Source of the DNA: Rubrobacter sp.
Lineage (GTDB): Bacteria; Actinomycetota; Rubrobacteria; Rubrobacterales; Rubrobacteraceae
Reading direction: 5' to 3'
NCBI GenBank assembly: GCA_016781635.1
Contig: JADDPY010000411.1
Span: 1 to 9,321 of the forward strand
Length of the DNA: 9,321 nucleotides
Part shown: positions 1 to 5,671 of the stretch, piece after piece
Layout of the letters: each line of letters begins with the position of its first letter
How positions within the stretch are numbered: position 1 is the stretch's first letter
Notes under the pieces: model-generated
The model's database searches: none
What the model was told of the DNA's origin: nothing
What the model saw: only the letters and a program-made list of their open reading frames with translations
Program-made: the position numbers and the translations under genes

Positions 1-1
1 C

Positions 2-769
2 TTCGCCCACGTCCCGCAGGTCCTCGGGCCGGACAAGAAGAAGCTCTCCAAGCGTCATGGGGCGGCGAGCGTCGAGGACTTCGCGGACGAGGGGTATCTG
101 CCGGAGGCGCTCTTCAACTACCTCGCGCTATTGGGCGCCGGGTATGCGGCGGACGAGGAGATCTTCTCCCCCGACGAGCTCGCCGAGCGGTTCCGTATAG
201 AGCGTGTCAGCGGCAACCCGGCGGTCTTCGACGAGAAGAAGCTGACCTCCATAAACGCCCTCTACCTCAGGCGCCAGAGCCCGGAGGAGCTCGCCCTCAT
301 CGCCGCCCCGATGCTCGCGGAGTCCGGGGCCGTGAGCGCGGAGGAGCTCCAGCATGACATGCCGCGCCTCGTCCGGATCATGGCGCTCATCAAGGACCGC
401 GTGAACCGCACCAACGAGATCCCCGCCTTCGTCGCCTACTTCTACGGCGACGAGCTCGACTACGACGAGGCCGAGTTCGAAAAACAACTCGGCAAGGAGT
501 TCGCTCGCGAAACCTTCCCGGAGATCGTCGAACGGCTGAGAGCCCTGCCGGAAGAGGACTGGACGGACGAGAAGATCGAAGAAACCATCCGGGGCCTCGC
601 CGAGGAGAAGGGGAAAGCAGCGCGCCACCTCATCCACCCCCTGCGCTTTGCCGTAACAGGTCGCACCGTGAGCGCGGGCCTCTTCGAGACCCTGACCCTC
701 CTCGGCCGCGACCGCACCCTGCTCAGGATAGAGAAGGTAGCCGAGAAGCTGAAGAAGCCCGTCGGCTAA
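2..769 (+). CDS. gltX: Glutamyl-tRNA synthetase, C-terminal part (5' end outside window)
   Basis: Class I glutamyl-tRNA synthetase charges tRNA-Glu with glutamate in the cytoplasm. The open frame runs in from before base 1; 255 residues are visible, against about 470-490 for the whole enzyme. The KMSKS-type ATP-binding loop appears as KLSKRHG at visible residues 14-20 (about bases 41-61), after the family-typical FAHVPQVLGPD. The rest is the helical C-terminal anticodon-binding domain, including a run like YLPEALFNYLALLG after the loop. The stop is TAA at 767-769. Internal TTG or ATG codons should not be taken as the start, because the catalytic loop lies upstream of them. The gene is followed 109 nt later by a tRNA-Glu gene, its likely substrate. 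Many actinobacterial GluRS are non-discriminating and also charge tRNA-Gln; the visible part cannot settle that here. Confidence 0.97.
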   Translation, partial: FAHVPQVLGPDKKKLSKRHGAASVEDFADEGYLPEALFNYLALLGAGYAADEEIFSPDELAERFRIERVSGNPAVFDEKKLTSINALYLRRQSPEELALIAAPMLAESGAVSAEELQHDMPRLVRIMALIKDRVNRTNEIPAFVAYFYGDELDYDEAEFEKQLGKEFARETFPEIVERLRALPEEDWTDEKIEETIRGLAEEKGKAARHLIHPLRFAVTGRTVSAGLFETLTLLGRDRTLLRIEKVAEKLKKPVG

Positions 770-825
770 AATCACGCAGTGGCAAGGCTCGTCGAAGGGA
801 GCGAGTTCATAATCGCCCGCTTCCT

Positions 826-854
826 TTGACGATCGGGGGGTCATCGTTTAAACT
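826..854 (+). promoter_or_regulatory. Sigma-A type promoter of tRNA-Glu
   Basis: There is a -35 box TTGACG at 826-831, a 17-nt spacer, and a -10 box TAAACT at 849-854. This is one of the best matches to the vegetative consensus in the window. Transcription should start near 861, about 18 nt before the tRNA. Confidence 0.8.
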
Positions 855-860
855 CTATCC

Positions 861-875
861 CGGCTCGAAAAGCCG
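861..875 (+). other. Leader hairpin of the tRNA-Glu precursor
   Basis: CGGCT (861-865) pairs perfectly with AGCCG (871-875) over the loop CGAAA. It sits at the predicted transcription start and ends 3 nt before the tRNA acceptor stem, so the 5' leader removed by RNase P would be almost entirely this hairpin. The pairing is visible; a role in processing is inference. Confidence 0.5.
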
Positions 876-878
876 CAA

Positions 879-951
879 GGCCCCATCGTCTAGTGGCCTA
901 GGACATTGCCCTCTCACGGCGAAAACCCGGGTTCGAACCCCGGTGGGGTCA
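879..951 (+). tRNA. tRNA-Glu (anticodon CUC)
   Basis: The full cloverleaf can be drawn. The acceptor stem GGCCCCA (879-885) pairs with TGGGGTC (944-950) with one G-U pair. The D arm contains GTCTAGTGGCCTAGGAC, typical of tRNA-Glu. The anticodon stem TTGCC/GGCGA closes the loop CTCTCAC, giving anticodon CTC, which reads GAG. The T arm is CCGGG-TTCGAAC-CCCGG. The discriminator base is A at 951. CCA is not encoded, so it must be added by the tRNA nucleotidyltransferase. It lies directly downstream of gltX with its own promoter and terminator. Confidence 0.97.
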
Positions 952-956
952 CTTCA

Positions 957-992
957 GGCCCGCTTGTTCCTCGGAACGGGCGGGCCTTCTTC
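957..992 (+). terminator. Intrinsic terminator after tRNA-Glu
   Basis: The outer stem is GGCCCGC (957-963) with GCGGGCC (980-986). An inner stem is GTTCC (966-970) with GGAAC (973-977). A T-rich tail TTCTTC follows. It sits 5 nt after the tRNA and directly before the stop of the convergent PAP2 gene. The other strand has no good U tract, so it mainly serves the tRNA. Confidence 0.8.
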
Positions 993-1584
993 ATGCCACA
1001 AAGGCAGCGGCGAAGGCTGCCCCCACCGCAGCCCCCGCGAAGACCTGAGACGTCGTATGAGCCCCCGTCGTTACACGCGCCCACAGCACGGCCGGCAAGA
1101 CGATCAGGAAGGGCAGGCCAAGCACGGGACCGAGGACGAGTAGCCCGGCGACGGCGGCATGACCGGCGACCGCCGAGTGGGCGCTGGCTTTCCAGAGGAG
1201 CGTCACGGCGGCGACCGCCGCGCTCGCAAGGCCCATGGAGAGGGTAACGAGAAAGAGCCCCTCCGGGGCGCCGAGAAGTACCAGGGCTCCGAGGAGCGCC
1301 GCAAAGACGAGGAGCAGGAAGACGGCGGGGACGATGCGCTGGCCGCGGCTGGAGATCCAGAAGTCCCCCACGCGCCTCCTCCGTCGCAGCACGAGGACAA
1401 ACCCGGCCACGAGCCCCGCCGCGAAGAGTTCGACGGTGAGGTAGAGGACGGCCAGGACGGGTGCCGCCTCGGAGAAGGCCACGAGTGCGAAGAGCGCGGT
1501 GAAGACGGTGAAGGGGTTGAGGACGTCCGCGAGGCGCTTCGCAGGGCGGGACGTGGGCTCTGTGGTCGGAGGCGTGGGATCCAC
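991..1584 (-). CDS. PAP2-superfamily integral membrane protein
   Basis: This 197-residue protein is very hydrophobic, with about five to six membrane segments from residue 27 onward. PAP2-like motifs are visible. An Arg-rich stretch followed by ISSRGQR (about residues 67-83) stands where the first motif is expected. KASAHS (132-137, His136) matches the second motif, and ARVTTGAHTTSQ (169-180, His176) the third. Family members dephosphorylate lipid phosphates such as phosphatidate or undecaprenyl pyrophosphate at the membrane. The Asp usually found four residues after the third-motif His is Gln180 here, and the usual PSGH is SAHS, so activity and substrate are uncertain. The start is GTG at 1584 with no Shine-Dalgarno. 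A -10-like TAGATT ends 9 nt upstream, suggesting a near-leaderless mRNA. It is divergent from the gene starting at 1604. Confidence 0.8.
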   Translation of the reverse strand: MDPTPPTTEPTSRPAKRLADVLNPFTVFTALFALVAFSEAAPVLAVLYLTVELFAAGLVAGFVLVLRRRRRVGDFWISSRGQRIVPAVFLLLVFAALLGALVLLGAPEGLFLVTLSMGLASAAVAAVTLLWKASAHSAVAGHAAVAGLLVLGPVLGLPFLIVLPAVLWARVTTGAHTTSQVFAGAAVGAAFAAAFVA

Positions 1585-1590
1585 GGGGAG

Positions 1591-1599
1591 TAGAATCTA
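1591..1599. promoter_or_regulatory. Symmetric -10 element shared by two divergent genes
   Basis: TAGAATCTA is an inverted repeat around a central A. Read rightward it gives TAGAAT (1591-1596), 7 nt before the GTG at 1604. Read leftward it gives TAGATT (1599-1594), 9 nt before the GTG at 1584. Neither start has a Shine-Dalgarno and neither direction has a clear -35 box. It is best read as a bidirectional promoter giving leaderless or nearly leaderless mRNAs. Confidence 0.55.
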
Positions 1600-1603
1600 G
1601 CAC

Positions 1604-2389
1604 GTGCGGAACTCCCCCACATCGGACGACGCCCTCGGGCTCTGGTACGCGCTCGGCCAGCTCTACGATGGTGCGGCGGGCTGGGGACGCCGGGCGACGA
1701 TGGCGGGATTCGCCACGGCCTGCCTGGTCGGGGCTTCGGTCTTGCTCTCGGCGCCCGTCGTGGGCACGTCGTGGGCGGGCCCGTACGCCGTTGCCATCCC
1801 CGTCGTCGCGGGCATCGTCCTGGGAGGCGGCCTCTTCGGCTGGCGGCTCGCGGGGTTCTGGAGGAGACGTGCGGCCCTCGGCCGTGCGCTCGGCGCGCAG
1901 GGGCTCGACATCGACCGCCCGACGCACGCGGGACTCGACGCCTACTACGACGTCCAGCTTATCCTGCTCCGTTCGCGGTACGAGTTTTTGAGGGGCAGGA
2001 GCGGACGCAGGGCGCGTCGTTCCGCGAGGCTGCTGGAGGAGACCTTCGGCTTCACGCCGGAAGACCCTTTCGAAACCGGTCCCCTCAACGTCGCTCCAGA
2101 TACTGAGGCCATGCTCGCGCTGCGGAGACGGTGGGATGGGCGGCTCGCGGTGCGCCGCGAGGTCGGTGGCCCGTCGCGGGTAGGGTCCAGGGAGGACCTC
2201 GCTTACCGGGTTTTCCCGAGGGAGATGGACGTCCTCGAGGAGCTCGAAATGAGGGCGGCGTACCTGAATATCTCCTGCGTCCTGCTCAGGGAACGCTACG
2301 GGAGGAAGGAGCCCGCCTGCCTGCCCGAGAACCTCCGCCACCGTGCAGAAAGAGACATCAGCGAGTACCGGACGGTCAGCGGAAGATGA
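1604..2389 (+). CDS. Hypothetical two-helix membrane protein with internal repeat
   Basis: I do not recognise this 261-residue protein. Two membrane helices lie at about residues 33-54 and 60-82, followed by a charged, Arg-rich, probably cytoplasmic helical domain to the C-terminus. Two segments resemble each other: residues 113-126 (AYYDVQLILLRSRY) and 219-232 (AYLNISCVLLRERY) share 7 of 14 positions plus conservative changes, suggesting a duplicated helix. The start is GTG at 1604, chosen because a -10 element ends 7 nt upstream and no Shine-Dalgarno exists, which fits leaderless translation. It converges on the Yip1-like gene with an 11-nt gap. A second two-helix protein lies beyond that gene, and both contain the short string YRTV. 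Its function is unknown. Confidence 0.8.
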   Translation: MRNSPTSDDALGLWYALGQLYDGAAGWGRRATMAGFATACLVGASVLLSAPVVGTSWAGPYAVAIPVVAGIVLGGGLFGWRLAGFWRRRAALGRALGAQGLDIDRPTHAGLDAYYDVQLILLRSRYEFLRGRSGRRARRSARLLEETFGFTPEDPFETGPLNVAPDTEAMLALRRRWDGRLAVRREVGGPSRVGSREDLAYRVFPREMDVLEELEMRAAYLNISCVLLRERYGRKEPACLPENLRHRAERDISEYRTVSGR

Positions 2390-2400
2390 GCGGGCCGGGT

Positions 2401-3003
2401 TTAGCGTCCGAAGATGAAGCCCGTGACGTAGACCGTCAGGGTGAGAAAGAGTAGCGCCGAGGGCACGTAACCTACGAGGGCCGTCAGAAGGGCGGTGAGA
2501 AACGAGGCGCGGTAGACGTAGCGGACGCCGACGGTCACCAGGATCAGCATGGCGTAGGTAAAGGCGAAAGCGTTGATGACCGGGAAGGGCAGCAGGATCA
2601 GGGCCCCATAAGCGTACGCGAGCAGCCGGTAGACCTGCCGGTAATCCCCCGTGGCCCCCATGAAGGTCCGCAAAGAGAGCAGGTACACCGCCGCAAAGAG
2701 GCCGACCAGCACCGGTGAGAGGGCGACGTAAACCAATGCCTGGACCGCGCTGATGCCCAGACCACTCGCAGACAGGTCCCCGAGGAACACGCCAAAGACC
2801 GCGACGAGCGCAAGCCGAAAGATCGCGCTCACCGCGCTCACGAGCAGCACGAACAAGATAGGCTCCCGCAGCGAACCCTCGGCCGAGAACTCCACAAAGA
2901 AGCGCTTCGGGGCAAAAAAGAGCCCGCGTAGCACCTCGAGGAGGCTTCCCAGGGGGCGGCGGGGGTCGAACTCGGAGGGATTTTTGGAGGCTGACACGGA
3001 CAT
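2401..3003 (-). CDS. Yip1-family membrane protein
   Basis: This 200-residue protein has a short charged N-terminus, an amphipathic segment LLEVLRGLFFAPKRFF (about 21-36), the EP-containing entry to the first helix (REPILFVLL), and then about five membrane segments (about 49-75, 88-111, 124-141, 143-161 and 170-196). This layout is typical of bacterial Yip1/DUF1282-type proteins, whose molecular role is poorly known. I chose the ATG at 3003 because a perfect TATAAT (3016-3011) lies 7 nt upstream, giving an essentially leaderless mRNA; the intervening bases are CCCCCCT, with no Shine-Dalgarno. An in-frame start at 3072 would add 23 residues of low-quality sequence reading through the promoter. 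The gene diverges from the gene at 3142. The family call is from sequence style, not a search. Confidence 0.8.
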   Translation of the reverse strand: MSVSASKNPSEFDPRRPLGSLLEVLRGLFFAPKRFFVEFSAEGSLREPILFVLLVSAVSAIFRLALVAVFGVFLGDLSASGLGISAVQALVYVALSPVLVGLFAAVYLLSLRTFMGATGDYRQVYRLLAYAYGALILLPFPVINAFAFTYAMLILVTVGVRYVYRASFLTALLTALVGYVPSALLFLTLTVYVTGFIFGR

Positions 3004-3010
3004 AGGGGGG

Positions 3011-3016
3011 ATTATA
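3011..3016 (-). promoter_or_regulatory. -10 box TATAAT of the Yip1-like gene
   Basis: A perfect consensus -10 hexamer on the minus strand ends 7 nt before the ATG at 3003, predicting a transcription start at or one base before the start codon. No consensus -35 is visible at the usual distance. Confidence 0.65.
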
Positions 3017-3064
3017 CAAGGCGGCACGAGACCGACGGCCTGCACCGCTTCTCCAGATAGCCGG

Positions 3065-3093
3065 TTGCGCAACGGCCCGGTAAAAACTAGACT
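3065..3093 (+). promoter_or_regulatory. Promoter of the gene at 3142
   Basis: TTGCGC (3065-3070) and TAGACT (3088-3093) are separated by 17 nt. Transcription would start near 3100, leaving a leader of about 40 nt that contains the Shine-Dalgarno GGAGGT (3128-3133). Confidence 0.6.
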
Positions 3094-3141
3094 GGTCCGA
3101 CAGGAGGCCGGTGCGAGCCGGCATGGCGGAGGTGTACATAG

Positions 3142-3666
3142 ATGGTCAAGTTTTACGTAGCTGTCCTTATCACGGTGGAAGTCGCGGCCCTGGGGCTCGC
3201 TTCATACCTCACGTCCGAGGCGTTCTGGGCGCTCTTGCTCACGCCGGCGGCGTTTCTGACGGGCGCGGCGGCGTTCCTCTTAAGCCGCCGCAGGGCCTCG
3301 GACCCTTCGTACAGCGCGAGGCAACTCTCGCCGGAGGACATCGTCGGGTACCGGACCGTCCAGGAAAAGCAGGCGGACGCCGCGACGCTCTCGCGCAGCA
3401 TCGTGGAGCGCTCCGGTGAGATCCGGCGAACCCTCCTCTCCTCCCCATCCGAGGTGCAGGTCGAGATGTGCGCCCTCGGCTATCGGGTGTGCGTGAACGA
3501 CATGATCACGCTGACCCACCTCGCGGGCGAAGTAGCCAAGACCTCCGGCCCGATCAAGCGCCTCAAGCTCCGCCGCCACCGGCGCCTCGCCACCGAAGCC
3601 CTCACCACCGCCCGCGAAGCCCTCCCCCCCAACGTCTTGCGCGCCACCCGCCAGGAACAGCAGTAG
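3142..3666 (+). CDS. Hypothetical two-helix membrane protein
   Basis: This 174-residue protein is not recognised. Two membrane helices at about residues 4-23 and 27-48 form a hairpin, followed by a charged cytoplasmic helical domain. The domain contains EDIVGYRTV (65-73), a Cys-containing stretch around residues 110-117, and a basic run KRLKLRRHRR (139-148) near the end. The ATG is supported by the Shine-Dalgarno GGAGGT 8 nt upstream and by a sigma-A-like promoter. An overlapping plus-strand frame beginning at 3111 is a shadow with Arg/Gly-rich composition. Layout and position mirror the 261-residue gene on the other side of the Yip1-like gene, so a related membrane role is possible but unproven. 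Confidence 0.8.
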   Translation: MVKFYVAVLITVEVAALGLASYLTSEAFWALLLTPAAFLTGAAAFLLSRRRASDPSYSARQLSPEDIVGYRTVQEKQADAATLSRSIVERSGEIRRTLLSSPSEVQVEMCALGYRVCVNDMITLTHLAGEVAKTSGPIKRLKLRRHRRLATEALTTAREALPPNVLRATRQEQQ

Positions 3667-3805
3667 CTCAGGAGACGTCGGCCGACGGCTGGCGCTGGAG
3701 CATTTCTAGCGTCGGGCGATGAGTACGCAGGCTCCGGGGGAAATAGTTCGTGAATTGCAGGTGGCAGCTAAGCCTACCGGCGGTCTGGCCGCTGAGAGCT
3801 AACCG
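3667..3805. other. Convergent intergenic region with a perfect 12-bp palindrome
   Basis: This 139-nt gap separates two genes whose 3' ends face each other. CGTCGGCCGACG (3676-3687) is a perfect palindrome, but no U tract follows, so it is a weak terminator candidate. A 27-codon ORF at 3719-3802 lies here. Its third-position GC is only about half, unlike the neighbouring genes, so it is probably not coding. No tRNA or clear terminator is seen. Confidence 0.4.
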
Positions 3806-4048
3806 CTAGACGGCTACGATGTCGCGGGCCTCGGGGACCTCGCGGCGAATCAAGCTTTCTATGGCGTAGGCGAAGTCGAGCTGGGAGAGGGGGCAGCCGC
3901 CGCAGGCGCCGAGCATCTCGATGCTTACCCTTCCCTTCTCCTCGTCGCACTCGACGACGCGGGCGTCGCCACCGTCGGCCTTGAGGGCCGGGCGCACCTT
4001 GTTGAGGGCATTCTCGACCCTGCTTCTCATGTCTCCCGGGGCACCCAT
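3806..4048 (-). CDS. NifU/Nfu-type iron-sulfur cluster scaffold
   Basis: This 80-residue protein consists of the NifU C-terminal (Nfu) domain alone. The N-terminal helix runs into VRPALKADGGDARVVE (about 18-33), and the cluster-binding CxxC follows as GACGGCPLS (about 47-55), both hallmarks of the family. Nfu proteins hold a 4Fe-4S cluster as a dimer through these cysteines and hand it to target proteins. No suf or isc genes are in view, so it works as a stand-alone carrier here. The start is taken as ATG 4048, 9 nt after a perfect TATAAT, so probably near-leaderless. An in-frame ATG at 4030 has GGGAG only about 3 nt upstream, too close to be convincing; the first six residues are therefore the uncertain part. 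It diverges from the aminopeptidase gene. Confidence 0.92.
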   Translation of the reverse strand: MGAPGDMRSRVENALNKVRPALKADGGDARVVECDEEKGRVSIEMLGACGGCPLSQLDFAYAIESLIRREVPEARDIVAV

Positions 4049-4057
4049 CTAGATAGG

Positions 4058-4063
4058 ATTATA
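4058..4063 (-). promoter_or_regulatory. -10 box TATAAT of the Nfu gene
   Basis: A perfect -10 hexamer on the minus strand ends 9 nt before the ATG at 4048, leaving a leader of about 2-3 nt and no room for a Shine-Dalgarno. Confidence 0.6.
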
Positions 4064-4127
4064 TATGAGGCTACGCCGCGGTTCGGTCCCTTTGTGTTCC
4101 CGCGTCTGGGTGGTGCTGCGCCGGTAG

Positions 4128-4133
4128 TAAAAT
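4128..4133 (+). promoter_or_regulatory. Candidate -10 box for the aminopeptidase gene
   Basis: TAAAAT stands out in GC-rich DNA 41 nt before the ATG at 4175, giving a leader of about 35 nt that contains the Shine-Dalgarno. No good -35 box is seen at 16-18 nt upstream. Confidence 0.4.
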
Positions 4134-4174
4134 GGCTCTTACGAACTTTGTTTTCTACCCTCGAGAGGACTTTC

Positions 4175-5359
4175 ATGGAGAACGGCACGGACTCTTCCGG
4201 CAGGACGCTTCTCGTCATAGGGGCCTCGCAGCATGACGCAGCGGCTTATCACCTGTCGGGGTTTTTGGCGCCGGACCCCGTGATCTGCCTGAGAGTCGGC
4301 GGGGCCGACGGGGGCAAGAGCTACCTCGCCGTCTCCTCGATGGAGTACGGCAGGGCGAAGAAGCAGGCGCGCGCCGACGAAATCCTCTCGTTCGACGAGC
4401 TCGGGGTCGTGGACCTCGCCAAGGAGCTCAAGAGCGGGGGCCGAGCCCTGGCCGCCGCCGCGGCGAACCTCCTCTCGGAGATCGGGGCGAAAAACTCCCC
4501 CGTCGCCGTGCCGCCCGACCTGGGCATCTTGTACGCCGATGAGTTGCGCGCCCGGGGCCTTACCGTGACGCCCGAGGCGAGGTTGTTCGCCGACCTTCGC
4601 CGCTCAAAGACGGACGAGGAGATCTCCTACATAGGGGAGACGCAACGAGCGGTCGAGGCCGCGTGCGCCCACGCCGTGGAGGTCTTGAAGGAGTCCGAGG
4701 TCTCGGGCGAAGGCATCCTCCGGTGGCGCGGCGAGACGCTGACGAGCGAGATCCTGCGCGCAGAGGTTGACGCTGAGCTCTTGAAGCGTGGCTGCGCCGC
4801 CGACGGCACCATAACCGCGGGCGGCCCCCAGGCCGCCGACCCGCACGATGAGGGGCACGGGCCGCTGCGGGCGGGTGACTCGATCATCGTGGACATCTTC
4901 CCCGCGAGCAAGGAGAGCCGCTACTACGCCGACATGACCCGGACCTTCGTAAAGGGTGAGCCGTCCGAGGAGCTCCAGAAGATGTACGACGCCGTCCTGG
5001 AGAGCCAGGAGGCAGCGCTCGCGATGATAGGCCCCGGCGTCAACGGCCGCGACATCCACGGCAAGGTCTCGGAGATCCTGCACGAGAAAGGCTACAAGAC
5101 CCTCCAGCACGATCAGAAGCCCGGCGAACCCCTCCAGGAAGGCTTCATCCACGGTACCGGTCACGGGGTCGGCCTGGAGATTCACGAAGCCCCCCGCGTG
5201 TCCACCGCCGACGAGACCCTCGTCCCCGGCGACGTCATCACGATAGAGCCCGGCCTCTACGACCCGAAGGTGGGCGGCATCCGCATCGAAGACCTCGTCG
5301 TCGTCACCGAGGACGGCTGCCGCAACCTCACGGACTTCCCGAAAGAGTTTCGCGTCTAG
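4175..5359 (+). CDS. Xaa-Pro aminopeptidase / prolidase-like M24 peptidase
   Basis: This 394-residue cytoplasmic metallopeptidase releases N-terminal residues preceding proline or splits Xaa-Pro dipeptides. The N-terminal part (about 1-140) is the creatinase-like domain; the rest is the pita-bread M24 domain. All five metal ligands are visible: Asp240 (VDIFP), Asp253 (ADMTRTF), His330 (GTGHGVG), Glu358 (IEPGLYD) and Glu372 (RIEDLVV). His337 in EIHEAP is the usual additional active-site His. The usual VDxG around the first Asp is VDIFP, a known M24B variant. Start ATG 4175 is preferred over an in-frame GTG at 4094 because the Shine-Dalgarno AGAGGA (4164-4169) sits 5 nt upstream and the candidate -10 box lies between the two. 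The stop TAG overlaps the terminal stop of the convergent ABM pseudogene. PepP versus PepQ specificity cannot be fixed by eye. Confidence 0.93.
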   Translation: MENGTDSSGRTLLVIGASQHDAAAYHLSGFLAPDPVICLRVGGADGGKSYLAVSSMEYGRAKKQARADEILSFDELGVVDLAKELKSGGRALAAAAANLLSEIGAKNSPVAVPPDLGILYADELRARGLTVTPEARLFADLRRSKTDEEISYIGETQRAVEAACAHAVEVLKESEVSGEGILRWRGETLTSEILRAEVDAELLKRGCAADGTITAGGPQAADPHDEGHGPLRAGDSIIVDIFPASKESRYYADMTRTFVKGEPSEELQKMYDAVLESQEAALAMIGPGVNGRDIHGKVSEILHEKGYKTLQHDQKPGEPLQEGFIHGTGHGVGLEIHEAPRVSTADETLVPGDVITIEPGLYDPKVGGIRIEDLVVVTEDGCRNLTDFPKEFRV

Positions 5360-5661
5360 GAGCCTCCTTCACGATGCACCATCTCGAAGTGCTCCACCGT
5401 GGGGAAGGGGTCGTAGAAGTGGTGGAGCAAATGTTTCCACTCCCCGTACTCCTCCGTCCGGCGAAACTCCTCGGTATGGTACTGTCGCCGCTCCTATCGA
5501 CCGAGGAGGACGTAGCGATCACGGGCCTCGATGCAGCGTTGCAGCTCGTGGGAGACGTAAGCGAGCATCGATGAGATGATGGAAGAATCTCGCTCGAAAG
5601 CCGCTTTGAACTCGTCCCCCTCGCCCTGCCTCACGTTGAGCAGCGCGACCTCCAGGATCAT
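5356..5661 (-). pseudogene. ABM-domain (antibiotic biosynthesis monooxygenase-like) gene broken by an in-frame TAG
   Basis: A 102-codon minus-strand frame starts at ATG 5661 with Shine-Dalgarno GGAGA about 6 nt upstream, 10 nt behind the deaminase stop, and ends at TAG 5358-5356. Its product resembles small ABM-domain proteins: it opens with MILEVALLNVRQGEGDEF, has YVSHELQRCIE at about 35-45, and ends with WKHLLHHFYDPFPTVEHFE at about 75-93. Codon 56 (5496-5494) is TAG, in the segment RYVLLGR-stop-ER, where relatives as I remember them carry Trp (RWER). A single TGG-to-TAG change would explain it. The family MPGY is also MLAY here. Only a 55-residue fragment would be made. ABM proteins are small ferredoxin-like dimers with varied, often unknown, oxidative roles. 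Other genes here end in TAG, so readthrough is not expected. Confidence 0.82.
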
Positions 5662-5671
5662 CGCTTCTCCT

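Noticed and set aside
780..825. Possible gltX terminator
   Set aside because: Only a weak 4-bp GCTC/GAGC pairing is seen, with no U tract.
128..844. A 238-codon minus-strand frame opposite gltX
   Set aside because: It is the reverse of a strongly conserved synthetase domain and reads through the tRNA promoter.
914..3139. A 741-codon open frame on the minus strand
   Set aside because: It is a GC-driven shadow: Arg/Pro/Gly-rich text with no domain logic, crossing four better-supported features including the terminator and genes on both strands.
5494..5496. UAG recoding (pyrrolysine or reassigned stop) to rescue the ABM gene
   Set aside because: TAG ends several intact genes in this window (3142, 4175, 5672, 6396, 7332, 7949 and 8917 genes), and no recoding element is visible. 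A point mutation is simpler.
5374..5574. A 66-codon plus-strand frame after the aminopeptidase
   Set aside because: It is antisense to the clear ABM-like frame, with no Shine-Dalgarno and no protein-like features.
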